In this document: positions 56,224 through 64,000 of the stretch, one piece after another
Layout of the letters: every line of letters starts with the position of its first letter
Numbering within the stretch: the first letter of the stretch is position 1
Assembly: GCF_006569185.2 (NCBI RefSeq)
Contig: NZ_VIGC02000019.1
Coordinates: forward strand, 1 to 64,000
Reading direction: 5' to 3'
DNA from: Litorilinea aerophila
Lineage (GTDB): Bacteria > Chloroflexota > Anaerolineae > Caldilineales > Caldilineaceae
Length of the DNA stretch: 64,000 bases
Notes under the pieces: model-generated
Database searches by the model: none
Seen by the model: the letters and a program-made list of their open reading frames with translations, nothing else
Told to the model about the DNA's origin: nothing
Translations under genes and position numbers: made by a program

Positions 56224-56339
56224 GGCTCTGTCCCTCGCGGCACGGCCGATCCCATTCGGTCGGGCAACCACGCCCGGGCAACTGTGATCGGACCAATCTC
56301 CCCGGAGCCGGCAGGCGCGATTGTCCGTTCCCGTTTGAT

Positions 56340-56402
56340 CCCGTTCGGTCCCGTTCGGTTTCAAGTGCCCCGAATTTTAACATACTCCCGGGGCATTGTC
56401 AT
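56340..56402 (-). promoter_or_regulatory. Promoter of the LysM-asnS-tsaD run
   Basis: On the minus strand ATGACA (56397-56402) and TAAAAT (56374-56379) are 17 nt apart. The early leader carries an exact 10-bp tandem repeat (CCCGTTCGGT twice, plus-strand 56340-56359) with a degenerate third unit, which could be a protein site. The leader is about 145 nt long. Confidence 0.6.
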
Positions 56403-56451
56403 GGACAAGGAAGAGAAGAAGAAAATGGAGAGAGAATGGCGGACATAACAA

Positions 56452-56483
56452 CAGCGCCTCCAGGCGGTCACCTGAAGGCGCTG
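56452..56483 (-). terminator. Terminator of pnp
   Basis: Minus-strand CAGCGCCTTCAGG and CCTGGAGGCGCTG form a 13-bp stem with one wobble pair and a 6-nt loop, followed by TTGTTATGT. It lies about 55 nt after the pnp stop and before the promoter at 56397, so pnp and the LysM run are probably separate transcripts. Confidence 0.7.
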
Positions 56484-56537
56484 ATTCATGCTTTTGCACC
56501 GGGCACGGCCCCTCGAACGGGCCGGTTAAGCCTGGAC

Positions 56538-58775
56538 TTACCGATTCCGCCGGCTATCCCGGTCGCGGCTATCCCGGTCGCGGCGAGGACGCCGTCCGTT
56601 GTTGCCACCCCGGTCACCGCCGCCCCGCCGGCTGGAGACGGCCCGGTCTCGGCGCTGGGCCTCTTCCACCGTCCAGCCTTCCAGCACGGCCTGTCGGCTC
56701 AGGCGCACCTTGCCACTGGGATCCACGTCGATGACCATGGCCGTCAGCTCATCGCCGATTTTGGCCACGTCTTCGACCCGTTCGACCCGATAGTCGGCCA
56801 GTTGGCTGATGTGCACCATCCCGTCCACGCCGGGCAGGATGTTGACGAAGGCGCCGTACGGCTCGACGCGGACGACGATGCCGGTGTAGATTTTTCCCAC
56901 CTGGACGTCCTCCATCATGCGGGAAATTTCGTCCCGGGCCTGTTCGGCTCCAACACCTTCGCCGGAGATGTAGATGGTGCCATCTTCCTCGATGTCGATC
57001 TTGACGTCGTACTGCTCCTGCAGGGCACGCACCGTCTTGCCGCCCGGGCCGATGAGCTTGCCGATCTTCTCCGGGTCGATGGTGATGGTGAGGATCCGGG
57101 GCGCGTAGGGGCTGAGCTGGGGCCGGGCCTGGGGCAGGACGGCCAGCATCTTCTCCAGGATGTAGAGGCGCCCTTCCCGGGCCTGTTCGAGGGCTTCCCG
57201 CAGGATGTTGAAATCCAACCCCTTGATCTTCAGGTCCATCTGCAGGGCGGTGATGCCGTGTTCCGTCCCGGCCACCTTGAAGTCCATGTCCCCCAGGGCA
57301 TCTTCCAGGCCCTGAATGTCGCTCAGCACCCGATAGGCACCGGTCTCCGGGTCCTGGATGAGCCCCATGGCAATACCGGCCACCGGGGCGGAGATGGGCA
57401 CGCCGGCGTCCATCAGGGCCAGGGTGCTGCCACAGACGGAAGCCATGCTGGTGGAGCCGTTGCTGCTCACCACCTCACTGACCAGGCGCAGGGTGTAGGG
57501 GAAATCCTCCGGGATCACCGGGAGGAGGGCCCGCTCGGCCAGGGCGCCGTGGCCAATCTCCCGCCGGCGAGGGCCTCGCAGGGGGTAAGCTTCGCCGGTG
57601 CTGTAGGGCGGGAAGTTGTAGTGGTGGATGTAGCGCTTCTCTTCCGCCGGCTGCAGCGTATCCAGCCGCTGGGCGTCGCCGGGGGTCCCCAGGGTAGCGA
57701 TGGTAAGCACGTGGGTGTCGCCCCGCATGAAGAGGGCGGAGCCATGGACCCGGGGCACCCGGCCCACCTGCACCTGGATGGGGCGGATGGTCTTGGTGTC
57801 CCGGCCATCGGGGCGGATGCCCTCTTCCAGGATTCGGCGCCGGGTTTCGGCCTTCACCACCGCGTCCAGGGCTTCGGCGATGTCCAGGGCGGTGAACTCG
57901 TCCCCTTCGGGGTAGTCGAAGGACTCTTCCACCTCGCTGCGCACCTCGCTCAGGCTATCCTTGAGCGCGTGCTTGTCCAGCCCGGCGGCCAGGAGGTTGG
58001 CCACCTTGCCCTGGGCCATGGCGTTGACCCGGGCCTGGACTTCCGGCGAGGGCAGGAAGTACTGGATGTCCTGGGCCTTTTCCTTGCCCACTTCGGCCCG
58101 CATCTGCTGGATGAGCTGGACCACCGGCTGCATGGATTCGTGGGCCAGCTTGAGGGCCTCCAGGACCATGTCCTCTGGGAATTCATTGGCGCCAGCTTCC
58201 ACCATCAGGATGTTGTCGTGGGTGCCGGCGGCCACCAGGTTGAGCCCGCTGCGGTCCATCTGCTGGGCGGTGGGGTTGACGATGTATTCGCCATCCACGA
58301 AGCCGATGGTGCTGGCCGCGATGGGGCCATTCCAGGGGATGTCGCTGATGTGGAGGGCGGCCGAGGCCGCGATGATGGCCAGGGGATCCATCAGGTTCTG
58401 GCCGTCAGTGCTCAGGGCAGTGACGATCACCTGTACCTCATTGCGCATGCCCTTGGGGAAGAGGGGGCGCAAGGGGCGGTCGATCAGCCGGGAAAGCAGG
58501 ATGGCCTGCTCACTGGGGCGCCCTTCCCGGCGGAAGAAACTGCCGGGAATGCGGCCGGCCGCATAGAGCTTCTCCTCAAAGTCGACGGTCAGCGGGAAGA
58601 AATTGATCCCCGGCCGCACGTCTTTGCTCATGGTGGCCGTGGCCAGCAGGACGGTGTCTCCATAGCGAACGGTCACCGCGCCGCCGGCCTGAATGGCCAA
58701 TACGCCTGTTTCAATGCTAAGGGTGCGCCCGCCCACCTCGACGGTATACGTCCGCGCGCCATCAAATAGTTGCAT
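56538..58775 (-). CDS. pnp: Polyribonucleotide nucleotidyltransferase (PNPase)
   Basis: A 745-residue 3'-5' phosphorolytic exoribonuclease that degrades RNA to nucleoside diphosphates. It has two RNase PH domains with the family blocks [31 protein letters not shown] and [34 protein letters not shown], a linking helical domain, a KH domain ([18 protein letters not shown]) and an S1 domain ([28 protein letters not shown]). A 35-residue Arg/Gly/Asp tail follows. The start at ATG 58775 has AAGGAG 9 nt upstream. It lies 355 nt downstream of rpsO, the common order; its leader may be regulatory. Confidence 0.97.
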   Translation of the reverse strand: MQLFDGARTYTVEVGGRTLSIETGVLAIQAGGAVTVRYGDTVLLATATMSKDVRPGINFFPLTVDFEEKLYAAGRIPGSFFRREGRPSEQAILLSRLIDRPLRPLFPKGMRNEVQVIVTALSTDGQNLMDPLAIIAASAALHISDIPWNGPIAASTIGFVDGEYIVNPTAQQMDRSGLNLVAAGTHDNILMVEAGANEFPEDMVLEALKLAHESMQPVVQLIQQMRAEVGKEKAQDIQYFLPSPEVQARVNAMAQGKVANLLAAGLDKHALKDSLSEVRSEVEESFDYPEGDEFTALDIAEALDAVVKAETRRRILEEGIRPDGRDTKTIRPIQVQVGRVPRVHGSALFMRGDTHVLTIATLGTPGDAQRLDTLQPAEEKRYIHHYNFPPYSTGEAYPLRGPRRREIGHGALAERALLPVIPEDFPYTLRLVSEVVSSNGSTSMASVCGSTLALMDAGVPISAPVAGIAMGLIQDPETGAYRVLSDIQGLEDALGDMDFKVAGTEHGITALQMDLKIKGLDFNILREALEQAREGRLYILEKMLAVLPQARPQLSPYAPRILTITIDPEKIGKLIGPGGKTVRALQEQYDVKIDIEEDGTIYISGEGVGAEQARDEISRMMEDVQVGKIYTGIVVRVEPYGAFVNILPGVDGMVHISQLADYRVERVEDVAKIGDELTAMVIDVDPSGKVRLSRQAVLEGWTVEEAQRRDRAVSSRRGGGDRGGNNGRRPRRDRDSRDRDSRRNR

Positions 58776-59073
58776 AGTACTACTCTCCTTCATGTCAAAA
58801 AAACTGTACAACGGGGATTGTACGAGCCTGGGGCAATGCATCCGTGGACTCTAGCGCGGGGCGTAGCCGAGGTGCGGAACTGGAGACCGGGGCGAAGCAT
58901 TTCTTCGTCCTTCGTCACGCTCTCCAATACCGGACCCCGGACAACACAAACAGACGGTTCGATGACCGTCTCCCTTGCCAGAGCAACGTTTGCACTGCGC
59001 CGGACGTCACAGGAACCTCAGGGTCCCCCTGCGACCGACCAATCCAGACTCGCGGTCTCCCCTACGATTGAAA
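58776..59073 (-). promoter_or_regulatory. Structured pnp leader region
   Basis: The non-coding gap before pnp holds AGACGGT/ACCGTCT around a TCGAT-type loop (near 58961-58979) and, just before the ribosome-binding site, GTACAA/TTGTAC (58806-58823) followed by seven T residues (58797-58803, minus strand). The latter looks like a weak terminator or attenuator. PNPase controls its own leader in enteric bacteria, so a regulatory leader is plausible. No clear promoter was found inside. Confidence 0.4.
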
Positions 59074-59117
59074 AAGGGGCGAGAGTCGGCTAATTCTTCG
59101 TGACTCACTCGCCCCTT
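59074..59117 (-). terminator. Rho-independent terminator of rpsO
   Basis: On the minus strand AAGGGGCGAG and CTCGCCCCTT pair over 10 bp, extended by GAGTC/GACT, and the stem runs straight into TTTTTC. It begins 13 nt after the rpsO stop. Some read-through into pnp is possible. Confidence 0.85.
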
Positions 59118-59130
59118 GAACCGCTCTCTT

Positions 59131-59400
59131 CTATTTGCGCAGGCCCAACCGTTGAATCAACTGCTGGTAACGCTGGCTGTCTACCCGCTTCAGATAGGCC
59201 AGGTGACGCCGCCGTTGACCCACCAGCTTCAGTAGCCCCCGCCGGGAACTCTCGTCGTGCTTGTGGGTGTTCAGGTGCTCAATCAAGGCGTCGATGCGGG
59301 TGGTGAGCAAGGCGACCTGAACTTCCGGCGAACCTGTATCCTGTTCGTTGATCCGGAATTCTTCGATCAGTTGGGACTTCTGCGTCTTGCTTATACTCAT
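59131..59400 (-). CDS. rpsO: 30S ribosomal protein S15
   Basis: An 89-residue primary 16S rRNA-binding protein of the small subunit platform. The four-helix S15 sequence is complete: [75 protein letters not shown]. Length and motifs fit exactly. GAGGAG stands 6 nt before the ATG. It precedes pnp on the same strand, the usual order. Its leader is long and can fold, as expected for S15 autoregulation. Confidence 0.98.
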   Translation of the reverse strand: MSISKTQKSQLIEEFRINEQDTGSPEVQVALLTTRIDALIEHLNTHKHDESSRRGLLKLVGQRRRHLAYLKRVDSQRYQQLIQRLGLRK

Positions 59401-59549
59401 TCGGTACTCCTCGTCTTGGGCACACCGGAGTCTCAGGTTTCAATTGCCTGTTGGGCCTCCGGTACTTCACGATCGCAGTGCGACCCACTGCGAGGTCTGG
59501 CCAAATCACCGCTGTACCGGGCGTATGATCTAGCACAATAGTTCGCTTA
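59401..59549 (-). promoter_or_regulatory. rpsO leader, likely S15 autoregulatory RNA
   Basis: About 140 nt of leader contain CGCAGTG/CACTGCG (59474-59492), a perfect 7-bp hairpin, and CCGGAG/CTCCGG (59425-59462) enclosing CAGG/CCTG. S15 binds structured leaders in several phyla to repress its own translation. The structures differ between phyla, and no known motif class can be assigned here without folding. Confidence 0.5.
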
Positions 59550-59577
59550 ACTATACCACGAATGCCAGGAATTTCAA
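59550..59577 (-). promoter_or_regulatory. Promoter of rpsO
   Basis: On the minus strand TTGAAA (59572-59577) and TATAGT (59550-59555) are 16 nt apart. The recD2 gene runs in the opposite direction; TATACT at 59606-59611 may serve it, though its -35 is poor. Confidence 0.65.
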
Positions 59578-59722
59578 AATTTTGGGGGAAACGTCACTTT
59601 ATTTATATACTGGCATGGATCAAAGCCTGTACGAGCGCTGTCAAATTACCGAGGACGAGTACAGAACCCCGCCATTGAGTCGGTCGGAAAAGCCCCGGGG
59701 ACGCTCCTCATGGAGACGCTTT

Positions 59723-62104
59723 ATGGAGACGCTGCGCGGGGTGATCGAACGGATCACCTACCTGAATCCGGAAAATGGCTACACGGTGGCCAAGTTGACC
59801 CCAGAGCAGCGCCCGCGCCATCTCTTCGGCGCGGAGGGAGAAGTGACCATCGTGGGCAATATGGCCAGCGTCAATGTGGGCGAATTCGTGGAGCTCACCG
59901 GCCGCTGGACCATTCATCCCGAGTACGGCAAGCAGTTCCTGGTGGAGGGGATGCGCAGCGTCCTGCCGGCCACCGTGGCCGGCCTGGAAAAGTACCTGGG
60001 CAGCGGCCTCATCAAGGGGGTGGGCCCCGTCACCGCACGCCGCATCGTCCGCCACTTCGGCCTGGAGACCCTGGACGTGATCGAGCACCAGCCCACGCGC
60101 CTCCAGGAGGTCCCTGGCGTAGGCCGCAAGCGCACCCGGATGATCATCCAGGCCTGGGCCGAGCAGCGGGCCATCAAGGAGGTGATGCTCTTCCTCCAGA
60201 GCCATGGCGTCAGCACCAGCCTGGCCACCAAGATCTACAAACACTACGGCAACGACGCCATCGCCATCGTCCAGGCCGACCCCTATCGCCTGGCGCGCGA
60301 CATCTACGGCATCGGCTTCCTCACCGCTGACAAGATTGCCCGTTCCCTGGGCATGGCGCCCGACGCCCCCCAGCGGGTCGCTGCAGGGGTGGCCTATACC
60401 CTGAACCAGGCCACCGATGAAGGGCACGTCTTCCTGCCGGCGGACGAGTTGGTCCAGGCCGCAGCCTCGCTGTTGGAGGTTTCGCCCCAGCAGGCCGCCG
60501 CCGGCCTGATTCAGCTCTGGGCCTGGGACCAGGTGAAGGTGAGCCCATCCCCGGGGCAGGAGGCGCCAAAGCCCCAGGAAGCCGCCCCCGCGCAGCCCCT
60601 GCCGCTGCTGATGGCCGAGGCGGCCGCGCCATACGCCGTAGCCACCCCGGCGCAGACTCAGCACCTGCTGCAGGAAAAGCCCGCCGTCTACCTGACTCCC
60701 CTCTATTTCAGCGAGCAAGGGGTCGCCTCTCGCCTCCAGCGGCTATTGCGGGAGGGCGAAAGCCGCCTGCCTCTGTTCCAGCGGCCCGATTTCGATTGGG
60801 AGGCGGCCTTCCGCCGTTTCGAGCGTCAGGCCGCGCCAGGCGGTCCCTTGCACCTGGCTCCACAGCAGCGAGAGGCAGTTCAGGCTGCCCTCACCCGGCG
60901 GCTGGTGGTGCTGACCGGCGGTCCCGGCACCGGCAAAACCACCACGGTGCGGGCTATCCTCTGGTTCTGCCAGCAGGCCGGCTACCAGGCGCTGCTGGCC
61001 GCACCCACAGGCCGGGCCGCCAAACGCCTGGCCGAGACCACCGGCCACGAGGCCCGCACGGTCCATCGGCTGCTGGAGTTCAAGCCGGGCGAAGGGATGG
61101 CCTTCCAGCGCAATGAAGAGACGCCCCTGGCCGGCCATCTGTTGATTGTGGATGAAGCATCCATGCTGGATCTGGTGCTCACCCATCACCTGCTCAAGGC
61201 GGTGCCACCGGGAATGCACCTGCTGCTGGTGGGGGATGTGGACCAGTTGCCCAGCGTGGGCGCGGGCAATGTGCTGCAGGACATCATCGGCGCGGTGGAG
61301 GCGGCCCATGCCCGAGCCGAGGGACCGCCCGATAGCCTCCTGGCCCGCCATGCCCAGGTGGTGCGCCTCCAGACCATCTTCCGCCAGGAGCCGGGCAGCC
61401 TGATCATCACCAACGCCCACCGCATCAACCAGGGGCTGATGCCCATCATCGACAACCAGCAGGCAACCGATTTTTTCCTGTTCAAGACCGATGATCCGGA
61501 GCGGGCTGCGCAGCTGTGCGTGGAACTGGTCCAGCATCGCATCCCCCGGCGTTTCGGCCTCACGCCGGCCGATATCCAGGTGCTGAGCCCCATGCACCGG
61601 GGTGTGGTGGGGGTCGGGGCCCTGAACCAGGCCCTGCAGGCGGCGCTTAATCCGCCGGGCCCGGACAAGCCGGAGCGGATCCTGGGCAACCGTATCTTCC
61701 GGCCCGGCGACCGGGTGATGCAGGTGCGCAACAATTACGACAAGGAGGTCTACAACGGCGATCTGGGCATCATCACCCAGGTGGACTTGGAGATGCAACA
61801 GCTCACGGTTATGATGGATGGCAGGGCCGTGTGCTATGATTTTCTGGAGCTGGACGAACTGGTCCATGCCTTTGCCATCAGCGTCCACAAAAGCCAGGGA
61901 GCTGAATTCCCGGCCGTGGTGATCCCGCTCCTGACCGGCCACTACATGATGTTGCAACGCAACCTGCTTTACACGGCGGTGACCCGGGCCAGGCGCCTGG
62001 TGGTGCTGGTGGGCCAACCCAAGGCCATCGCCATGGCCGTCCGCAATAACCGGGTGACCCGACGCCATACTGGCCTGCGGACCTGGCTGGAACAGGTGGA
62101 CTAG
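59723..62104 (+). CDS. recD2: RecD2-type DNA helicase (RecD-like, without RecBC)
   Basis: A 793-residue superfamily 1B 5'-3' helicase. The N-terminal OB/HhH region (GLIKGVGPVTARRIVRHFG, LQEVPGVGRKRTRMII) marks it as RecD2, not RecBCD RecD. Motor motifs are Walker A LTGGPGTGKTTT near 397, APTGRAAKRLAE, HRLL, Walker B LLIVDEASMLD near 475, GDVDQLPSVGAG, and the SH3 and motif VI segments KEVYNGDLGII, ISVHKSQGAEFPAVVIPL and LYTAVTRAR. RecD2 acts in mismatch and replication-stress repair. The start at ATG 59723 (GGAG 8 nt upstream) fits; earlier in-frame codons give a non-conserved extension. It is divergent from rpsO. Confidence 0.93.
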   Translation: METLRGVIERITYLNPENGYTVAKLTPEQRPRHLFGAEGEVTIVGNMASVNVGEFVELTGRWTIHPEYGKQFLVEGMRSVLPATVAGLEKYLGSGLIKGVGPVTARRIVRHFGLETLDVIEHQPTRLQEVPGVGRKRTRMIIQAWAEQRAIKEVMLFLQSHGVSTSLATKIYKHYGNDAIAIVQADPYRLARDIYGIGFLTADKIARSLGMAPDAPQRVAAGVAYTLNQATDEGHVFLPADELVQAAASLLEVSPQQAAAGLIQLWAWDQVKVSPSPGQEAPKPQEAAPAQPLPLLMAEAAAPYAVATPAQTQHLLQEKPAVYLTPLYFSEQGVASRLQRLLREGESRLPLFQRPDFDWEAAFRRFERQAAPGGPLHLAPQQREAVQAALTRRLVVLTGGPGTGKTTTVRAILWFCQQAGYQALLAAPTGRAAKRLAETTGHEARTVHRLLEFKPGEGMAFQRNEETPLAGHLLIVDEASMLDLVLTHHLLKAVPPGMHLLLVGDVDQLPSVGAGNVLQDIIGAVEAAHARAEGPPDSLLARHAQVVRLQTIFRQEPGSLIITNAHRINQGLMPIIDNQQATDFFLFKTDDPERAAQLCVELVQHRIPRRFGLTPADIQVLSPMHRGVVGVGALNQALQAALNPPGPDKPERILGNRIFRPGDRVMQVRNNYDKEVYNGDLGIITQVDLEMQQLTVMMDGRAVCYDFLELDELVHAFAISVHKSQGAEFPAVVIPLLTGHYMMLQRNLLYTAVTRARRLVVLVGQPKAIAMAVRNNRVTRRHTGLRTWLEQVD

Positions 62105-62145
62105 GCACGATCATTCAATCTCACCACAAACAGAAGGATTCGATT

Positions 62146-62922
62146 ATGGCCACATCTGAGACGTTGCGCCCTCTGGCTGTGCAGCTGTACAGCCTGCGCC
62201 ATCTGGAACAGAGCCTGGACGAGAAGCTGGCCGCCGTCGCCAGTATCGGCTACGCCGGCGTGGAGACCATTGGCGACCACGGCCTGCCGGCATCGGAGAT
62301 GAAGGCCCTGCTGGAGAAGCACGGGCTGCGGGCGGTCTCCACCCACGTGGGGCTCCAGGCGGTGGAGACAGAGCTGGCGAAGATCATCGACTTCAACCAG
62401 GCCATCGGCAATCGGCACATCGTGATCCCGGCCATTCCCCAGGAGCAGCGTCCGACGGATGCGGCGGGGTGGCAGGCCCTGGGGCAAAAGTTAGATCGGC
62501 TGGGCCAGCAGTGTGCCCAGGCCGGCATGCAACTTCTGTATCACAATCACGCCTGGGAGATGGCCCTCCTGGATGGCAAACTGGCCATTGACTGGTTGTT
62601 GGAGGCGGCGGATCCTGCCCACCTGGCCTGGGAGCCGGACCTGGCTTGGGTAGCCCGGGGCGGCGCCGACGGGGTGGAGCTGCTGCAGCGCTATGCCGGC
62701 CGTTGCCCTCGCATCCATGTCAAAGATCTGGCGCCCGCCGGCCAGGGCGAGGATGAGATGGGCTTTGCCGACGTGGGCCACGGCACCCTGAATTGGGACC
62801 AGCTTCTGCCTGCGGCCAAGGCGGCCGGGGGCGAATGGTACATCGTGGAGCACGATCTGCCCAAGGATCCCTTGCGCACCATCCGGCGCAGCTTTGAATT
62901 CCTGCAAAGTCGGGTTGGTTGA
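62146..62922 (+). CDS. Sugar phosphate isomerase/epimerase-like TIM barrel
   Basis: A 258-residue protein of the xylose-isomerase-like TIM-barrel superfamily. Barrel strands and metal-site candidates are visible: PLAVQLYSLRHL, SIGYAGVETIG, LRAVSTHVGL, HIVIPAI, LLYHNHAWEM with conserved His, LAWEPDLAWVARGG, RIHVKDLAP with HVKD typical of the family, and the closing YIVEHDLP. It may interconvert keto and aldo sugars or be an inosose-type dehydratase. GAAGGA stands 7 nt before the ATG, 41 nt after recD2. Confidence 0.85.
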   Translation: MATSETLRPLAVQLYSLRHLEQSLDEKLAAVASIGYAGVETIGDHGLPASEMKALLEKHGLRAVSTHVGLQAVETELAKIIDFNQAIGNRHIVIPAIPQEQRPTDAAGWQALGQKLDRLGQQCAQAGMQLLYHNHAWEMALLDGKLAIDWLLEAADPAHLAWEPDLAWVARGGADGVELLQRYAGRCPRIHVKDLAPAGQGEDEMGFADVGHGTLNWDQLLPAAKAAGGEWYIVEHDLPKDPLRTIRRSFEFLQSRVG

Positions 62923-62984
62923 TCCCCAGCCCACGCCGGCAGACGTTCCAGCAGTCTGAACAGGGGGGACGGCGGAAGGGAGAT

Positions 62985-63169
62985 CCACAGATTACACGGT
63001 GGACACCGATAGCGTTGGATACAAACTCAGCAGTTCACGATTTCGACGCGGGGTCGGCATCTGAGGATGCCGACCCCGGCGGGACAGCGCCGCATCTGAG
63101 GATGCTCACTCCGCAAATGGGCAACCATCGTGAAGGACTGAAACTGGGGTTCCTCTGTGTAATCTGTGG
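62985..63169. repeat. 185-bp hairpin element with 13-bp inverted ends
   Basis: CCACAGATTACAC (62985-62997) and its exact complement GTGTAATCTGTGG (63157-63169) bound the element. Inside are a 12-bp perfect stem (GGGGTCGGCATC at 63050-63061, GATGCCGACCCC at 63066-63077, loop TGAG) and two blocks shared with 48130-48428. It has no coding capacity. It resembles a small non-autonomous or REP-like unit and occupies most of the 313-nt gap between the TIM-barrel gene and the hypothetical at 63236; the flanks show only degenerate repeat-like text. Confidence 0.7.
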
Positions 63170-63235
63170 TCTTTGGAGTGGAATCCTCTGTGGATCATCG
63201 AAGCCGCCTGTATCCCAGGGCAGAAAGGAGGTTGA

Positions 63236-63649
63236 ATGGCGTCCGCAGCAATGTTCGCCGGTCTGGTCTTTGATGAAGAGGGCCGGCCGGCCGAGGTGGA
63301 TTGGGTGGGCCAAAATGCCTGCTACGTCGTCCTGGATGACGACTTCCGGCGCTACATTGACGCAGCCCAGGTGGATCGCCAGGTGCTGCGCTTCTTGCGA
63401 GAACAGGTGGAAGGGCAACGGGAGATGGCCGTGACCACCATGTTGGAGATGTTGGGCAAGGATGACCTCTTCACCAAGGCAGCCATCGAGGCCTCCATCG
63501 AACGTATGGAAGAGGCGGTGGGCCAGCCCATCCCGGAGGAGACGCGCCAGTGGCTGGGCATGTTGGGCTTTCGGGTTATCATCGACTTCCACGGCAACGT
63601 GGTGGATATCCAGATGCCGGCCGGCGGCATCGATGAAGACGACGAGTAG
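63236..63649 (+). CDS. Conserved-looking hypothetical protein
   Basis: A 137-residue soluble acidic protein that I do not recognise. It begins MFAGLVFDEEGRPAEVDWVGQNACYVVLDDDFRR, has a central helix-rich part (VDRQVLRFLREQVEGQREMAVTTMLEMLG) and ends with FRVIIDFHGNVVDIQMP and a Gly/Asp/Glu tail. No membrane segment, signal or metal motif is seen. AGGAGG stands 4 nt before the ATG, so translation should be efficient. Function unknown; a lineage-specific regulatory or structural role is possible. Confidence 0.7.
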   Translation: MASAAMFAGLVFDEEGRPAEVDWVGQNACYVVLDDDFRRYIDAAQVDRQVLRFLREQVEGQREMAVTTMLEMLGKDDLFTKAAIEASIERMEEAVGQPIPEETRQWLGMLGFRVIIDFHGNVVDIQMPAGGIDEDDE

Positions 63650-63757
63650 CCGGCAGCCGTCACCGTTGGACCGCCATCGCCCCAGGCGGATGGCCTGGCC
63701 GCTCGCTGTGATGGGGGGCTCGCCGTTTTCGCGTTGGGAATAGGGGCCAGAGGCCTG

Positions 63758-64000
63758 TCAGCGTTCCACCAGGTAGCGCGCTTCGTTCGCTGCCTGGCCC
63801 AGGGGCACCAAAACTGTTTCGGCTGTGTAGCCGCTCACCAGGTCGTGGCTGCGGATCACGACCTGCTGCACCTGGGGAGGAATCGATATGGGCCCCAGGC
63901 TACGGGTGAAGGGTTGTTCCTGTTCGTGGGGGTGGAGGAGGACGCGCGTCCCCAGGATTTCGCCCTCGACGGTGGCCACATGCCAGCCATCCGCGTAATC
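63758..64000 (-). CDS. Partial hypothetical protein (C-terminal end)
   Basis: The last 80 residues of a gene that runs in from beyond the window; the frame stays open to base 64000. Visible text includes DGWHVATVEGEILGTRVLLH, EQEQPFTRSLGPISIPPQVQ and VIRSHDLVSGYTAETVLVPL. It looks like a beta-rich domain with no motif I can assign. The stop TGA is at 63758-63760. No terminator is evident in the 108-nt gap to the convergent gene. Confidence 0.5.
   Translation of the reverse strand, partial: DYADGWHVATVEGEILGTRVLLHPHEQEQPFTRSLGPISIPPQVQQVVIRSHDLVSGYTAETVLVPLGQAANEARYLVER

Overview
The window is a high-GC chromosomal segment that reads like a Chloroflexota bacterium, probably of the Caldilineae/Anaerolineae branch. 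This is inference from several traits: DnaA next to RecA without dnaN, many secreted proteins with Thr-Pro linkers and lamin-tail (LTD) domains, heavily GC-rich codon use, and a Gram-positive-type LexA box like the one known for Dehalococcoides. No phage, insertion sequence, plasmid or CRISPR array was seen. Coding density is high and about 43 genes are annotated.

Layout. 1-3.1 kb: recA start (cut by the window edge), dnaA, then a non-coding region with clustered DnaA boxes that is the likely oriC. 3.1-8.4 kb: a methyltransferase, a type I phosphodiesterase, a glycerophosphodiesterase, a metallophosphoesterase and a CNNM-like membrane protein. 8.5-12.9 kb: a secreted PA14/SH3 protein, an M20 peptidase and pgi. 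13-16.3 kb: archease-rtcB (RNA repair/ligation) and a 2-hydroxyacid dehydrogenase. 16.5-20.7 kb: a MarR regulator with a heterodimeric ABC exporter, read from an operator-bearing promoter. 20.9-24.6 kb: a McrBC type IV restriction pair. 24.8-29.3 kb: a MOP-type flippase and three sugar/polyol dehydrogenases. 29.7-34.7 kb: a 1670-residue secreted LTD protein. 34.7-40.9 kb: dipeptidase, AraC-MGMT, cation/proton antiporter, PQQ-type sugar dehydrogenase lipoprotein, and a small membrane protein behind a LexA-box promoter. 41.3-43.4 kb: tRNA-Leu(UAA) and rqcH. 43.5-48 kb: a hypothetical/GNAT pair and another membrane-anchored LTD protein. 48.6-51.4 kb: a NurA-type nuclease and an AI-2E-family transporter. 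51.4-59.4 kb, all on the minus strand: rpsO, pnp, then a LysM-LTD protein, an Arg-rich hypothetical, asnS, a GT4 sugar-phosphate transferase and tsaD in one tight run. 59.7-64 kb: recD2, a sugar isomerase-like TIM barrel, a conserved hypothetical and the end of an unknown gene.

Themes. Genome maintenance is prominent (recA, dnaA, recD2, NurA, MGMT, McrBC), as is RNA processing/translation quality control (rtcB-archease, pnp-rpsO, rqcH, asnS, tsaD). The intergenic regions carry a family of hairpin-rich mosaic repeats: a triple-hairpin unit at 15.2 kb and, inverted, at 48.2 kb. The second copy sits inside a longer repeat whose empty version, with 13-bp inverted ends, lies at 63.0 kb. The most promising new biology is the LexA-box-controlled small membrane protein, the modular repeat family, the composite McrB reader domains, and a catalytically dead PHP domain buried in the giant LTD protein.
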